A stretch of 41,537 bases of DNA from a virus. Below the pieces are notes generated by a model. That model saw only the letters and a program-made list of their open reading frames with translations, made no database searches and was not told the origin of the DNA. This document shows, in pieces, positions 23,687 to 31,668 of this stretch (position 1 is its first letter; each line of letters starts with the position of its first letter). The position numbers were made by a program, and so were the translations under genes. The DNA is taken from the IMG/VR virus record IMGVR_UViG_3300035666_000054, positions 1 to 41,537 of that record; one strand, 5' to 3'.

Positions 23687-26209
23687 CTATGGATTGATAC
23701 CCGTACCTGTTGAAACACCGACCTTCTCACCCGTAATGGCTTCCATCGCAGCAATCTGCTTAGCCGTGTCGTTATCTTCGCGGTTCGTAACCAACTTGAC
23801 GTTAAGTTCCGCCGCTTGACGCTTATCAAGTCGCTCCTGTTTGAGCATCTCACGCTGCAAGTTGTCTTGCTGACGCTGCTGAGTTTGAAGTTCTTCGCGC
23901 TGAAGCTTGGCCTGCGCCAATTGCAACTCGGCCTGCTTGACTTGAATGTTGGCCTGATCCGCCGCCGTCTTGCGCTGTACCTCGGCCATTTGAGCAGCGG
24001 CCTTCGGATCTTGCGGCGCGTTCATGCCCTGCATCTGCTGGAGTATGCCAATAGCCTGCTGAACGATCTGCGGAATCGCGCCAAAAGCTTGTGATGCGTC
24101 AGGCACCACACGTTGAGATGCCGCTGCCAACATTTGGTCAAATGATTTTTTGACCTCTTTATCGTTCACTTTCTGGAACTCTGTAATGCTACGCCCCGCA
24201 GCATCCGAGGCCACTTCAAATATATGGTTCGCGTACCAAAGAGCGATATGCTCCTTGATGTGATTAAGAATCGTGGGGATAAACGTTCCCGACATGAGCA
24301 TAGAAGAACCCAGAACGGGGCTCGTGAGATAATCCAAGTGAACTTGAATATGCGCAAGATGATCTTGTTCTGGGAACGCCGATATTGGACGCCCAAGCGT
24401 TGCAGCCACGTTTTCATTGACGGCATTTAACTCCTTGGGCGTTGGAGCGGGCACCAACAATTCTTTTGCGTTGGGCACACGCAGTTGTTTCAGAATGCGC
24501 TCTTCAACCTTGCGAATGTCATAAACCTGCGGCAAAGCAATCGCACGCTGAGCAATCGCCTGAACCTGAGCATAACGCTGGGCTTCGGAGAAAATGTTGG
24601 GGTCCGAAACCGGCACCACATCCATCGGGCCGTCAAAGTCAGATCGCTTAACGAGCAACTCGCCCGTCTCGTCCTTGACCTCCTCGTCCTCAAGATACAT
24701 CTGGTTAAGTCGGTGCAGCACTTTAAGCGTTCGGCCCATCGCATCATGCAATCGCGCATGAATCGCAGAGAACACCGCCATGCCCTGCTCAATACGGGCG
24801 AGCTGAGTCCCGACCGGCATGTTGCCTTGGTTTTCAGAAATATCTTCTAACGTTGTACGAACAACACCCTTACCGGCTTCGACCAAGAAGCCAAGGAGCG
24901 CCATCAAAGTTTGCGAGGGCTGGTTAAACGGAATCGGCATCGCTATCTTGCGAATGTCATCGCTAAATGCGCCGCCTTCAATCTCCTTTACTTCCGTTGG
25001 ATCAATGCGCTCGGACTGACCGCCTTCGCGACCGCCCTTGAGCTTGAGCATGCCGGGGAAGTTGGCAATGTGCGCAGAATCAAGCAATGCACGCAACGCA
25101 CCCGTCGCCGCTGCCGAAATACCGCCAATCATCTGCGGGATGCCGATGGGGTACGCACCACGCCACGGGACGAAGGGGAACTCAATGATCCACTGCATCT
25201 CCTCCAGCGTTTCGTCTTCTTCGCGCCAGTTGCGATAGATGCTCAAAACTTTGCCGGTGATCTTATCGACCGACACGATGTACGGCGCTAAACCGTACTC
25301 GTCTTCCAAGTCGGCAATGACGTAAATCTCAAAGATCGTACGCAGCCCATCGTCGTTGTAGGCGTTGGAGTTGCGGCCTTCGATCTTGTTGTTGGCCGTC
25401 TCAGACTTGGAGTATTCCGGCTCAACCGATGCCAGCGGAAGATCGACATCGCGATACATCCCCGAACGCACGCGCTGGAGATACTCAATCTCCGTCACGT
25501 ATTGAACGTGCGTCTTGCGCTCAGCGGAGTAAAAGTTCGTCGCCGCAAAGGGGAGGTAAATATCGTCAATCGCAATAAAAAGCGGCGTCGGACGCTTCTT
25601 GTTGGAATCCCAACTGAGCTTCAAATACTGAGCGCCACCGAGCGGCACTTGCGTCAGAAGCTGCTCCAACTCCGCCCGGAACTCGGGCATCTGCTGCGTC
25701 AACTGCCAATTGAGATACTTGGTCTTACGCTCCGCCTTCGCTACCTTTTCAGCGGTTGGCGTGCCAAAGATGTAATCCTTTGCAGGACCCTCAGGAGGGA
25801 AAAGCTCTTTGACGGCTCGGGCGGAGAAGTCCACGCAGACTTCTGTGAGCATCGGGTGCACGACTTTACTTGCGCCCTGAAACGAAGCGCCGCCCGGTGC
25901 ATCATCTCCAAGTCCCGTCCGTCGTAGTCCCTCTTCATACTGCTCATCACGCTTCGACCGCGCTTCCTTATCCTTGGCAATCTGACCCAGCAAATCCTGC
26001 GCAATCTGATCCATTTCCCGCTCGGGCATGGACTCGGCAAGGTTCGCGTAAAACTCAGAATCCGCAGCCGGGGCAGATTCCTCTTCCAGACGCACAATCG
26101 CGCCGCCGTCTTCGGTGTCCTCTACCTCGGCAATCTCATCCTCAGGTAGTTCCAACATCTCCCCAAGTTCTTCTTGGGCTTCGTCAAGCGGCTCGTTCTC
26201 AGACGCCAT
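23687..26209 (-). CDS. portal protein
   Basis: The 840-residue protein has an acidic N-terminus and then portal motifs: GASFQGASKVVHPMLTEVCV, KELFPPEGPAKDYIFG, a large mixed core with FPFVPWRGAYPIGIPQMIGG, and a long C-terminal coiled coil rich in Gln (QAELQLAQAKLQREELQTQ). It forms the dodecameric channel for DNA packaging at one capsid vertex. It overlaps the end of TerL by 11 bases, the normal order. The length is that of large podovirus-type portals with a barrel-like C-terminus. Confidence 0.85.
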   Translation of the reverse strand: MASENEPLDEAQEELGEMLELPEDEIAEVEDTEDGGAIVRLEEESAPAADSEFYANLAESMPEREMDQIAQDLLGQIAKDKEARSKRDEQYEEGLRRTGLGDDAPGGASFQGASKVVHPMLTEVCVDFSARAVKELFPPEGPAKDYIFGTPTAEKVAKAERKTKYLNWQLTQQMPEFRAELEQLLTQVPLGGAQYLKLSWDSNKKRPTPLFIAIDDIYLPFAATNFYSAERKTHVQYVTEIEYLQRVRSGMYRDVDLPLASVEPEYSKSETANNKIEGRNSNAYNDDGLRTIFEIYVIADLEDEYGLAPYIVSVDKITGKVLSIYRNWREEDETLEEMQWIIEFPFVPWRGAYPIGIPQMIGGISAAATGALRALLDSAHIANFPGMLKLKGGREGGQSERIDPTEVKEIEGGAFSDDIRKIAMPIPFNQPSQTLMALLGFLVEAGKGVVRTTLEDISENQGNMPVGTQLARIEQGMAVFSAIHARLHDAMGRTLKVLHRLNQMYLEDEEVKDETGELLVKRSDFDGPMDVVPVSDPNIFSEAQRYAQVQAIAQRAIALPQVYDIRKVEERILKQLRVPNAKELLVPAPTPKELNAVNENVAATLGRPISAFPEQDHLAHIQVHLDYLTSPVLGSSMLMSGTFIPTILNHIKEHIALWYANHIFEVASDAAGRSITEFQKVNDKEVKKSFDQMLAAASQRVVPDASQAFGAIPQIVQQAIGILQQMQGMNAPQDPKAAAQMAEVQRKTAADQANIQVKQAELQLAQAKLQREELQTQQRQQDNLQREMLKQERLDKRQAAELNVKLVTNREDNDTAKQIAAMEAITGEKVGVSTGTGINP

Positions 26210-27725
26210 AGGGGTTCATCCTCGGACGGGAATTAACAATGAGCCTCGGCTGCAACGGCTTAGGCTTACTCACGCTTATCATATCTTTATCCGCAAGGAA
26301 ACGTAAACCTTGGGTGCAAGCGTCCATCAAGTCATCGTGCCGGATGCTGCCTTCGCCGCTAAAAGCGCAGAGTTGATAGAGCAACGGCTCCGCCCACGAG
26401 CGAATCTGACCCTTGCGCTTCTCGGACTCTACAAACCACACCATCCCACCGGCAAACAAGTGCGAAACCATGTGAAGACGGGTGAGTTTCGACGCTTTGC
26501 CCGGGTTGTACGCATGCGCCAAGATATTTTCCCGCGCCAGCATCTGCCGGAGTGAGATTCCGCTGCCCTTGTCTTCAATCACGATGGTGTCGGGCTTACG
26601 GCCTGTTCCCATCTGCCGAGACGGACCAATCATCGGCTTAATCATCGGCCTCTGACTGTCGTCGCCGTAATAAACTTCCCGCTCTTTGTGCACGCGCTTG
26701 ATCAAATCCGGCATTCCGAGCCGGTCTTCCCAACAATCAAGCAGCATAATGTTCGGTTTGTCCTCGTTATAGAACAAACCCAACACCACACACGCACTCG
26801 GGTCGGCATCGGAGGTCTTCTTATCCCGCGTCTGCTCGGTAAAGGCGGTATCCATGCTCATTACGATGTGCTCAAACACCGGCAAGGGCTTTTTCGCAGG
26901 CCACAACTTGATCCAGTTGCGCTTAATGATCCCCTGCTCTTCGGGATTAAGCACTTCGGCGTGAATTTCCTGCCGTCCAAGCGTCGTGCCTTCAAATTTG
27001 AGCAGCTGTTGCTGAAAAGTCGGGGCCAAATTCGCAATATTTTCGTACGTAGACGCCCGAACGACCGCCACATCGTCGCCGTCGCGCTCAATGAGCTCGC
27101 GAATCAACGCTTTGGGCTTCGGCGTCGTCGTCGCCACGATTCTTGGGTGCTTTCCAAGACGCAAGGCAAACATAATCATGTCCCACGCCTCTTGGTCGTA
27201 CTGCCACGCAGCCAATTCGTCGCACCACGCGCCATGCCACTGACCACCGCGAAGCCGATCTGGCGTTTCGGCGCTGATTCCTTTGATGAGCGAGCCGTTC
27301 TTGAGCACAATTTCCGAAAGCGAACGGTTGTATTCCTTCACCACACGCTCTGGAATCACACTCATCAGCCCCGAGTCACCCTCAAAACACGTATCACGTA
27401 CGTCCGCAGAGGTCGGCGCACTCACGAGCCACCGGCTTTCGGGCTTTTGGTACGCCTGAAACCACAGCCACTCCGCTGCCGCACGGGTTTTACCTGCGCC
27501 ACGACCAGCCAACATAAGCCAAATGGTCCACTTACCCGGCGGCGGGGCCTGATGCTTGTGTCTTTTACCCACCCACTCCGTATGCGCATTTAGCGCAATC
27601 AACTCCTCGGTCGTGAGTTTGTTCAGATCCTCAAGGATCTTCTTGCGTTTCGGGCTGATTGGCTCTTGTTGAGGCGCAGCCGTAGCCGGCGCAGTAGGGG
27701 AGGGCGGGGGTCCCTGAGCAGCCAT
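26199..27725 (-). CDS. terL: terminase large subunit
   Basis: The 508-residue motor protein has Walker A GRGAGKT at 74-80 and Walker B WCDE ending at about 170. The coupling motif is VATTTP at 197-202. The C-terminal nuclease has its acidic residues at Asp292 (SMDTAF), Asp385 (IEDKGSG) and Asp464/465 (HDDLMDA). It cuts concatemeric DNA and drives it through the portal. All catalytic residues expected for a working enzyme are present. The small-subunit-like gene is not adjacent but lies 2.5 kb upstream at 30283-30831. Confidence 0.95.
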   Translation of the reverse strand: MAAQGPPPSPTAPATAAPQQEPISPKRKKILEDLNKLTTEELIALNAHTEWVGKRHKHQAPPPGKWTIWLMLAGRGAGKTRAAAEWLWFQAYQKPESRWLVSAPTSADVRDTCFEGDSGLMSVIPERVVKEYNRSLSEIVLKNGSLIKGISAETPDRLRGGQWHGAWCDELAAWQYDQEAWDMIMFALRLGKHPRIVATTTPKPKALIRELIERDGDDVAVVRASTYENIANLAPTFQQQLLKFEGTTLGRQEIHAEVLNPEEQGIIKRNWIKLWPAKKPLPVFEHIVMSMDTAFTEQTRDKKTSDADPSACVVLGLFYNEDKPNIMLLDCWEDRLGMPDLIKRVHKEREVYYGDDSQRPMIKPMIGPSRQMGTGRKPDTIVIEDKGSGISLRQMLARENILAHAYNPGKASKLTRLHMVSHLFAGGMVWFVESEKRKGQIRSWAEPLLYQLCAFSGEGSIRHDDLMDACTQGLRFLADKDMISVSKPKPLQPRLIVNSRPRMNPYGV

Positions 27726-27726
27726 G

Positions 27727-27960
27727 TTAGCGATAACGCGAGGTCTTCTTCGCTATCTTGGAAGGCTGCTTCACAAACTGCTGGCCCTTTGCCTTGCCCT
27801 CGCGCTTAGCCCTTGTCGTGGCTGCGTATTCCTGCGGGGTCAGCGACTTAATCGCAGCAGCGGGCAGATACCGCTCGCCCGTTTTAGACGAAGGTTTACC
27901 AGACTTTGTGCGCCAATCTTGCGCGGTCCAGTCCTTCAAAGATTTCTGAGGTGCACGCAT
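27727..27960 (-). CDS. DUF5872-like small basic protein
   Basis: The 77-residue protein matches the pattern SLKDWTAQDWRTKSGKPSS, GERYLPAAAIKSLTPQEYAA and TTRAKREGKAKGQQFVKQPS seen in DUF5872, widespread in phages of aquatic bacteria. It is strongly basic, which suggests nucleic-acid contact, but the family has no proven function. It abuts TerL. Confidence 0.8.
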   Translation of the reverse strand: MRAPQKSLKDWTAQDWRTKSGKPSSKTGERYLPAAAIKSLTPQEYAATTRAKREGKAKGQQFVKQPSKIAKKTSRYR

Positions 27961-27963
27961 GGC

Positions 27964-28146
27964 TTAGTCCCTGTATCCGCCGCCTTTTTCTTTATAACGC
28001 TTGGCCAATAGCTGAGCTTTGCGGGCTGACCATTGACCTGCGGCGGTGCCTTGTGTGGCCGATGCCTTGATCTGATTGAAGAGCTTCTTGCGCATCTCGG
28101 GCTTTGTGTAATTGCCCGCTGCGTTAACTTTGGATTTCGTTGCCAT
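27964..28146 (-). CDS. conserved 60-residue basic phage protein
   Basis: Starting at the ATG at 28146, the product reads MATKSKVNAAGNYTKPEMRK and later QWSARKAQLLAKRYKEKGGG. This pattern is seen widely in marine and freshwater phages, usually near DUF5872-like genes. An upstream in-frame GTG is possible but has a poor ribosome-binding site. It overlaps the previous gene by 23 bases. The high basic content suggests a DNA-associated role; function is unknown. Confidence 0.7.
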   Translation of the reverse strand: MATKSKVNAAGNYTKPEMRKKLFNQIKASATQGTAAGQWSARKAQLLAKRYKEKGGGYRD

Positions 28147-28765
28147 GTCCGTCCACACTCCACGTTTCTGTCTGACGTTTTAGCCTCGGCCAATCCGAAG
28201 CCGTAATAAACGATTTGTCTTGGACTAACAAATGATTCGTAGGTTGCGCCGTAAAGCGCCCGTTGTCCAGTTTGATGAAGTAAAACTCTTTGCTCTGCTC
28301 TGGTTCCGCGCTAAAGCCATCGAGCATTGGGATCGCTGTGAACATGTAGGTTCCTGCGCATTCCAGCTTAGACCGCAGCCGGGTCTTGATACGGGTCCCT
28401 TCAAGAAAGGGATACTCCAGCACGCTGAATTGAATGCCATAACAATCCCAAGTCTGTGCGTCGGCGGGGTCCCAGCGTGTTTGTGTGGGGAAATGCGCGA
28501 GTCGGTGCAACGGCACGTTCCGGTATACCGCCCCGCATTCAAGCATCACATGACAGCCCCAAGTGCGACCGGGGTGGCTCACGATGCCAAACCATGCAAC
28601 CCGCAGCCAGTCGGGGGTCCCTAGAGCATTCGGCTCAACATACGCATACGTGTGGCGGGGGAGGGGGGCGGCGCCTGTGTAGAGCATGTGCAGAAGGTAC
28701 CACAAGGGGGTTGCGTCCGAAAGTGGGAGTAGTGCGCGGGGGTGATATGTGCAGATGGGACCCAT
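28124..28765 (-). CDS. uncharacterised 213-residue protein leading the late block
   Basis: The ATG at 28765 is chosen because GGTGGGG lies just upstream; an earlier in-frame start at 28804 would add only a low-complexity extension. The protein has aromatic-rich segments (TPLWYLLHMLYTGAAPLP, DWLRVAWFGIVSHPGRTW, WDCYGIQFSVLEYPF) and a beta-like C-terminal half (GRFTAQPTNHLLVQDKSFIT). No signal peptide or known motif is seen. As the first gene of the packaging block it could take part in packaging, but I do not recognise its family. Confidence 0.6.
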   Translation of the reverse strand: MGPICTYHPRALLPLSDATPLWYLLHMLYTGAAPLPRHTYAYVEPNALGTPDWLRVAWFGIVSHPGRTWGCHVMLECGAVYRNVPLHRLAHFPTQTRWDPADAQTWDCYGIQFSVLEYPFLEGTRIKTRLRSKLECAGTYMFTAIPMLDGFSAEPEQSKEFYFIKLDNGRFTAQPTNHLLVQDKSFITASDWPRLKRQTETWSVDGHGNEIQS

Positions 28766-29036
28766 GACCCCACCGGCCAAAATCCGCGCCCGCCCGCCCG
28801 CCACCGCCCGCCGATTCGCTACCCGTTGCGACTACCCGCGAGGGACCCATGACCTACGCGCCCATTCGCGCACATTGTCGCGCCGATAGCGGTACGGATT
28901 GCAGCGGTACAGATTGCAGCGGGAACTACTGGTCAAAATTGCATAGCAACGGAGTACATCATCTGACTATTGACAACGCAACCGGCTAGCGTCAATCTAC
29001 GCGCGTCCGATAACTAATAACTTAGGAAATAGCACA
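28766..29036. promoter_or_regulatory. divergent intergenic region between late block and GP88 cassette
   Basis: The left part (to about 28860) is GC-rich with runs of CCCGCCC. The right part carries a 15-bp tandem repeat and TTGACA at 28970-28975, with a weak -10 candidate (CAATCT, 28993-28998) 17 bases on. Both flanking transcription units start here, so promoters for each are expected, though only weak matches are visible. Confidence 0.45.
28888..28922. repeat. 15-bp tandem direct repeat
   Basis: AGCGGTACGGATTGC (28888-28902) is followed at once by AGCGGTACAGATTGC (28903-28917) and a third partial AGCGG. Head-to-tail repeats of this size between divergent operons are typical of operators or iterons, but no protein can be assigned. 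Confidence 0.8.
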
Positions 29037-29807
29037 ATGAAAACTAATCTTTTGAATATTGACGCAAACCCAAAAACGATAAAGGGTCAAAAGCGCGGAT
29101 ACGTAACCGGGGTTTTATACCTTGCGCCATCCGATAGTTCCGGCACTAACGTATGCGGGCTTGAGCACATTGCAGAATGTGTAGTCGATTGTTTGAACTA
29201 TGCGGGTCGTGGTGGCATGTCTCCCGGCAATGCGAGCTTCGATTCTAATGGACACGACATGCCAGACAACGCAATCCAGAGAGCGCGACTGCGCCGGACG
29301 CATTTTTATTTGTCTGATCGTGCCGGATTTATGGCGCAATTGGTTTCCGAAATTGAAAGCGCAAAAAAGTATGCGCGAAATAAGCGCAAAAAATTAGCCA
29401 TCCGATTAAATGGGACATCCGATATTAGATGGGAAACCGTGCCATGTGTTCGCAATGGTCGCGACTATCCGCACATTTTCGCCGCATTCCCGGAATTGCA
29501 ATTCTACGACTACACCAAACTCCCGAACCGTCGCATTGCGGATATTGCGAACTATGCGCTCACGTTTAGCTACTCACATGCGAAAGCTTTCGCGCCTATC
29601 GTGGTCCGCGCTTTGCGCCACTATGGTTCGCGGGTCAATTTCGCCGCTGTATTTAAGGGTACATTCCCGGCGACGTTTTTAGGTCGCACAGTCGAGAATG
29701 GCGATTCTACTGACCTAAGATTTTTGGATAAGCCCGGTATCGTGGTGGCATTGCGCGCAAAGGGTCGCGCTCGCCGTAGCCTGTCGAATTTCGCCGTACC
29801 CGCCTAA
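29037..29807 (+). CDS. GP88-like conserved phage protein
   Basis: The 256-residue protein follows the pattern of the Gene product 88 (GP88 / DUF7227-like) family: NPKTIKGQKRGYVTGVLYLA, SGTNVCGLEHIAECVVDC, LNYAGRGGM, KLAIRLNGTSDIRWE, FYDYTKLPNR and NYALTFSYS. Conserved cysteines (CGLEHIAECVVDC) are kept. The family occurs in phages and plasmids and its biochemical role is not established. It leads a three-gene plus-strand cassette with its own terminator, set between the late block and the small-terminase-like gene. Confidence 0.75.
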   Translation: MKTNLLNIDANPKTIKGQKRGYVTGVLYLAPSDSSGTNVCGLEHIAECVVDCLNYAGRGGMSPGNASFDSNGHDMPDNAIQRARLRRTHFYLSDRAGFMAQLVSEIESAKKYARNKRKKLAIRLNGTSDIRWETVPCVRNGRDYPHIFAAFPELQFYDYTKLPNRRIADIANYALTFSYSHAKAFAPIVVRALRHYGSRVNFAAVFKGTFPATFLGRTVENGDSTDLRFLDKPGIVVALRAKGRARRSLSNFAVPA

Positions 29808-29820
29808 TAGGGAGAATCAC

Positions 29821-30051
29821 ATGGGAATCACCATACGCAAAGTACGCGCCGGTAGCTGGTACACGTTCGCGCCGGTAGGCATGGACCTATACGACCCAAA
29901 AACCACGCTAACGTCCGGCGATATCGTGCAAGTAAAACGTGCGCCGGGATGTCCGCCACCGAACACGATGGGACATTGTCACGTTTATGACGCAGCCGGA
30001 AAGCTTCGCGGATTAGTTTTAACCAATAGCCTACAGAGGGAAAGCACATGA
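29821..30051 (+). CDS. small protein following GP88-like gene
   Basis: The 76-residue soluble protein (ITIRKVRAGSWYTFAPVGMD, later GDIVQVKRAPGCPPPNTMGH) looks like a small beta-barrel. GGGAG precedes its ATG. Its stop overlaps the next start (ATGA at 30048-30051). It belongs to the GP88-like cassette and probably acts with it; no function is known. Confidence 0.7.
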   Translation: MGITIRKVRAGSWYTFAPVGMDLYDPKTTLTSGDIVQVKRAPGCPPPNTMGHCHVYDAAGKLRGLVLTNSLQREST

Positions 30052-30251
30052 TCACTTTTCGACAATTCCGTAGCCTAGTAAATGCCGAAGTATCGCGCCT
30101 GTCTGGCCTGTCGCTGGCCTGTCTCCCGGATGTGGACCTATGGAGTTATTACGACGAGGAGTACACGCTAGCCGAAGCGCAGGATGCTGCAAAAGAAATC
30201 GCGCACATGGTCCTACTTGACGAGGGATTCCCGGCGGATCTACTGACCTAG
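30048..30251 (+). CDS. small acidic helical protein, end of GP88-like cassette
   Basis: The 67-residue protein is acidic and helical (TFRQFRSLVNAEVSRLSGLS, YDEEYTLAEAQDAAKEIAHM). It overlaps the preceding gene by four bases and is followed by a strong terminator. No family is recognised. Confidence 0.65.
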   Translation: MITFRQFRSLVNAEVSRLSGLSLACLPDVDLWSYYDEEYTLAEAQDAAKEIAHMVLLDEGFPADLLT

Positions 30252-30275
30252 CCGGATATAACAGGGTGCTATTTT

Positions 30276-30302
30276 GGGGGTGCTAGTCGCCCCCTTTTTT
30301 TT
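30276..30302 (+). terminator. intrinsic terminator of the GP88-like cassette
   Basis: GGGGGTG (30276-30282) pairs with CGCCCCC (30288-30294) around CTAGT, followed by eight T residues. It ends the plus-strand unit 29037-30251 and overlaps the 3' end of the convergent HTH gene. Confidence 0.9.
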
Positions 30303-30831
30303 CGTCCTCAAGCTCGCCGTCTATCGTGATTCCCTTTTCCAGCGCACCGGCTAGGCCGGTCAGAATCGCGGCGCGGTGTTCGATTTCAATCGGGCCGCCG
30401 TCTTTGCCGGTTAGCTCAACCTGTTGTCGGTCGCTCCAGCCTAGCCGCGCCTTAGCGAGAAATATCGCCGCCGTGTCGCTCCCACCGATTGCGCGTTGCG
30501 CGAGAGACTGGACCACCTGCGTCATCATGTTGGTGCGCCCGTGCTTCATTTCGTGGTCGTAATGGTCGGTGATCGTTTCGGGCGATACCTTCAACGCCTC
30601 GCACACTTGGCGCACCGTGAATCCTGCAAGCGACATGGTGGCGATGGTCTGGGCGATGGTCGGGTTGGGATGCGTCCCCTTGGGTCGCCTTCCGTCTTTT
30701 GTATCCGTTACGTTATTTAGTAACGCTTTGTCGCCTTCCGCATTTAAATCACTTCTGAGCGGCTCAATCGCCACCCCGCTACCTACCCCGCGCCCCTGTG
30801 CTTCCGTCGCCTCTCTCGCCTTCTCCGTCAT
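30283..30831 (-). CDS. terminase small subunit-like HTH protein
   Basis: The 182-residue protein has a helix-turn-helix at about 63-100 (AGFTVRQVCEALKVSPETIT). A helical region ends in AIFLAKARLGWSDRQQVELT and GKDGGPIEIE, a pattern seen in many small-terminase-like proteins. The N-terminal 50 residues are low-complexity. It would bind the packaging initiation site and recruit TerL. It has the orientation of TerL but is separated from it by the plus-strand GP88-like cassette. A role as a general regulator cannot be excluded. Confidence 0.65.
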   Translation of the reverse strand: MTEKAREATEAQGRGVGSGVAIEPLRSDLNAEGDKALLNNVTDTKDGRRPKGTHPNPTIAQTIATMSLAGFTVRQVCEALKVSPETITDHYDHEMKHGRTNMMTQVVQSLAQRAIGGSDTAAIFLAKARLGWSDRQQVELTGKDGGPIEIEHRAAILTGLAGALEKGITIDGELEDEKKGGD

Positions 30832-30960
30832 CTTTACGCGCTCCTGCTTAACAGCCCGTAGCCTTTGGGTGATCGCTCGCCCGATTCCGATATCTGAATG
30901 ATAGCATACAACGCAAAAAAGGCCGCGAGCAATTAATTCTAGGGGGTTAGAAAGAATTCA

Positions 30961-30976
30961 AATGATGCACATCATT
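30961..30976. promoter_or_regulatory. 16-bp perfect inverted repeat, operator-like
   Basis: AATGATG and CATCATT flank a two-base centre. The size and symmetry fit a dimeric repressor site upstream of the small-terminase-like gene. Confidence 0.6.
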
Positions 30977-31027
30977 CGGAAGCCTCGTAACCCCTTGATC
31001 TCAAAATCGGAAAGGTCTTATAAAAAG

Positions 31028-31045
31028 ATATATTAATTAATATAT
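31028..31045. repeat. 18-bp perfect AT palindrome
   Basis: ATATATTAATTAATATAT is a perfect palindrome within an AT-rich tract. It could be a DNA-unwinding element or a protein-binding site; it is too weak thermodynamically to be a terminator. Confidence 0.75.
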
Positions 31046-31250
31046 TTCTTTCTGTAAGACGCTCTCCCTGTCTGTATATCCGTACAGTGCTTTTCTTGCC
31101 AGAATGTCTAAGGGGCCTAAAATTTAATAAATATATGCATTAATTCCCCAATTACTCAAAATTGCTTGAGAGATCAAGCGGCTACGGATGCTCTGTAACG
31201 GCGGTACAACGTCAATTAATGCTTAAGTTCATATTTCCCCCATACCCACG

Positions 31251-31280
31251 TTGCTAAACCAAGAGACTGCTTGGTATGAT
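31251..31280 (+). promoter_or_regulatory. sigma-70-type promoter with inverted repeat in spacer
   Basis: TTGCTA (31251-31256) and TATGAT (31275-31280) are 18 bases apart. Between them ACCAAG (31258-31263) and CTTGGT (31270-31275) form an inverted repeat that overlaps the -10 box, as expected for a repressor operator. It lies 70 bases before the first gene of the long plus-strand block. Confidence 0.65.
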
Positions 31281-31350
31281 TTTACAGGTGCATGACGTAC
31301 TATCGCTTCATGTACTATCGTGGCGATTTCACTATCAGAGGATTAATATC

Positions 31351-31668
31351 ATGGCGAACAAAGGACACTATCTGGAAGCTCTTTTAGATCTAGGCCAAGC
31401 GGCAACGGTGCGCGAGGTTCACGCTCACGCGCTGAAGTTGTTCGGCCCCGAAGTGGTACAGGGCGACCGTTCAAGTTGCCGTCTTTCTCTTGAGAGGCAT
31501 CGTGCAAGCGGCAGGGTCACCAAACAGGCAGGAAAGTACGAACTGACCGAAGCCGGTCGGGATCCCGTGTCGTATTTAAACGCTCGCATTTGGAAATTGG
31601 AGGCCGAGGTAGGCCGGTTGCAGGAAGAAAACTACGTCCTGCGGCTGAAGATCGGAGGTGGATCGTGA
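31351..31668 (+). CDS. winged-helix-like regulator with C-terminal coiled coil
   Basis: From the ATG at 31351 (after AGAGGA) the product has 105 residues. It shows a winged-helix-like pattern (LLDLGQAATVREVHAHALKL, LSLERHRASGRVTKQAGKYE, LTEAGRD) and a C-terminal coiled coil (ARIWKLEAEVGRLQEENYVL). An earlier in-frame ATG at 31276 lies in the promoter -10 box and is rejected. As the first gene of the plus-strand block, with an operator-like repeat in its promoter, it may be an autoregulated early transcription factor. That role is inferred. Confidence 0.65.
   Translation: MANKGHYLEALLDLGQAATVREVHAHALKLFGPEVVQGDRSSCRLSLERHRASGRVTKQAGKYELTEAGRDPVSYLNARIWKLEAEVGRLQEENYVLRLKIGGGS

Larger units (their letters stand above)
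30832..31350. promoter_or_regulatory. AT-rich control region with several palindromes; possible replication or switch region
   Basis: About 520 bases carry no convincing gene. They contain AATGATG-CA-CATCATT (30961-30976), an 18-bp AT palindrome (31028-31045), CTGTA-N6-TACAG (31072-31087), GCTTGA-GAGA-TCAAGC (31164-31179), a minus-strand promoter candidate for the HTH gene (TTGCTC-N18-TATGCT reading away from about 30930) and a plus-strand promoter at 31251-31280. It separates the minus- and plus-strand arms. A divergent control region, possibly also an origin, is the best reading. Confidence 0.55.

Noticed and set aside
26688-27593. 301-codon plus-strand frame
   Set aside because: It lies wholly antisense to the terminase large subunit, whose catalytic motifs are intact.
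31276-31350. Upstream start of the first plus-strand regulator
   Set aside because: The ATG at 31276 falls in the promoter -10 box and lacks a ribosome-binding site; the ATG at 31351 has AGAGGA.
30832-31350. tRNA or other structured RNA in the AT-rich spacer
   Set aside because: No cloverleaf or conserved tRNA arms were seen, only short palindromes.
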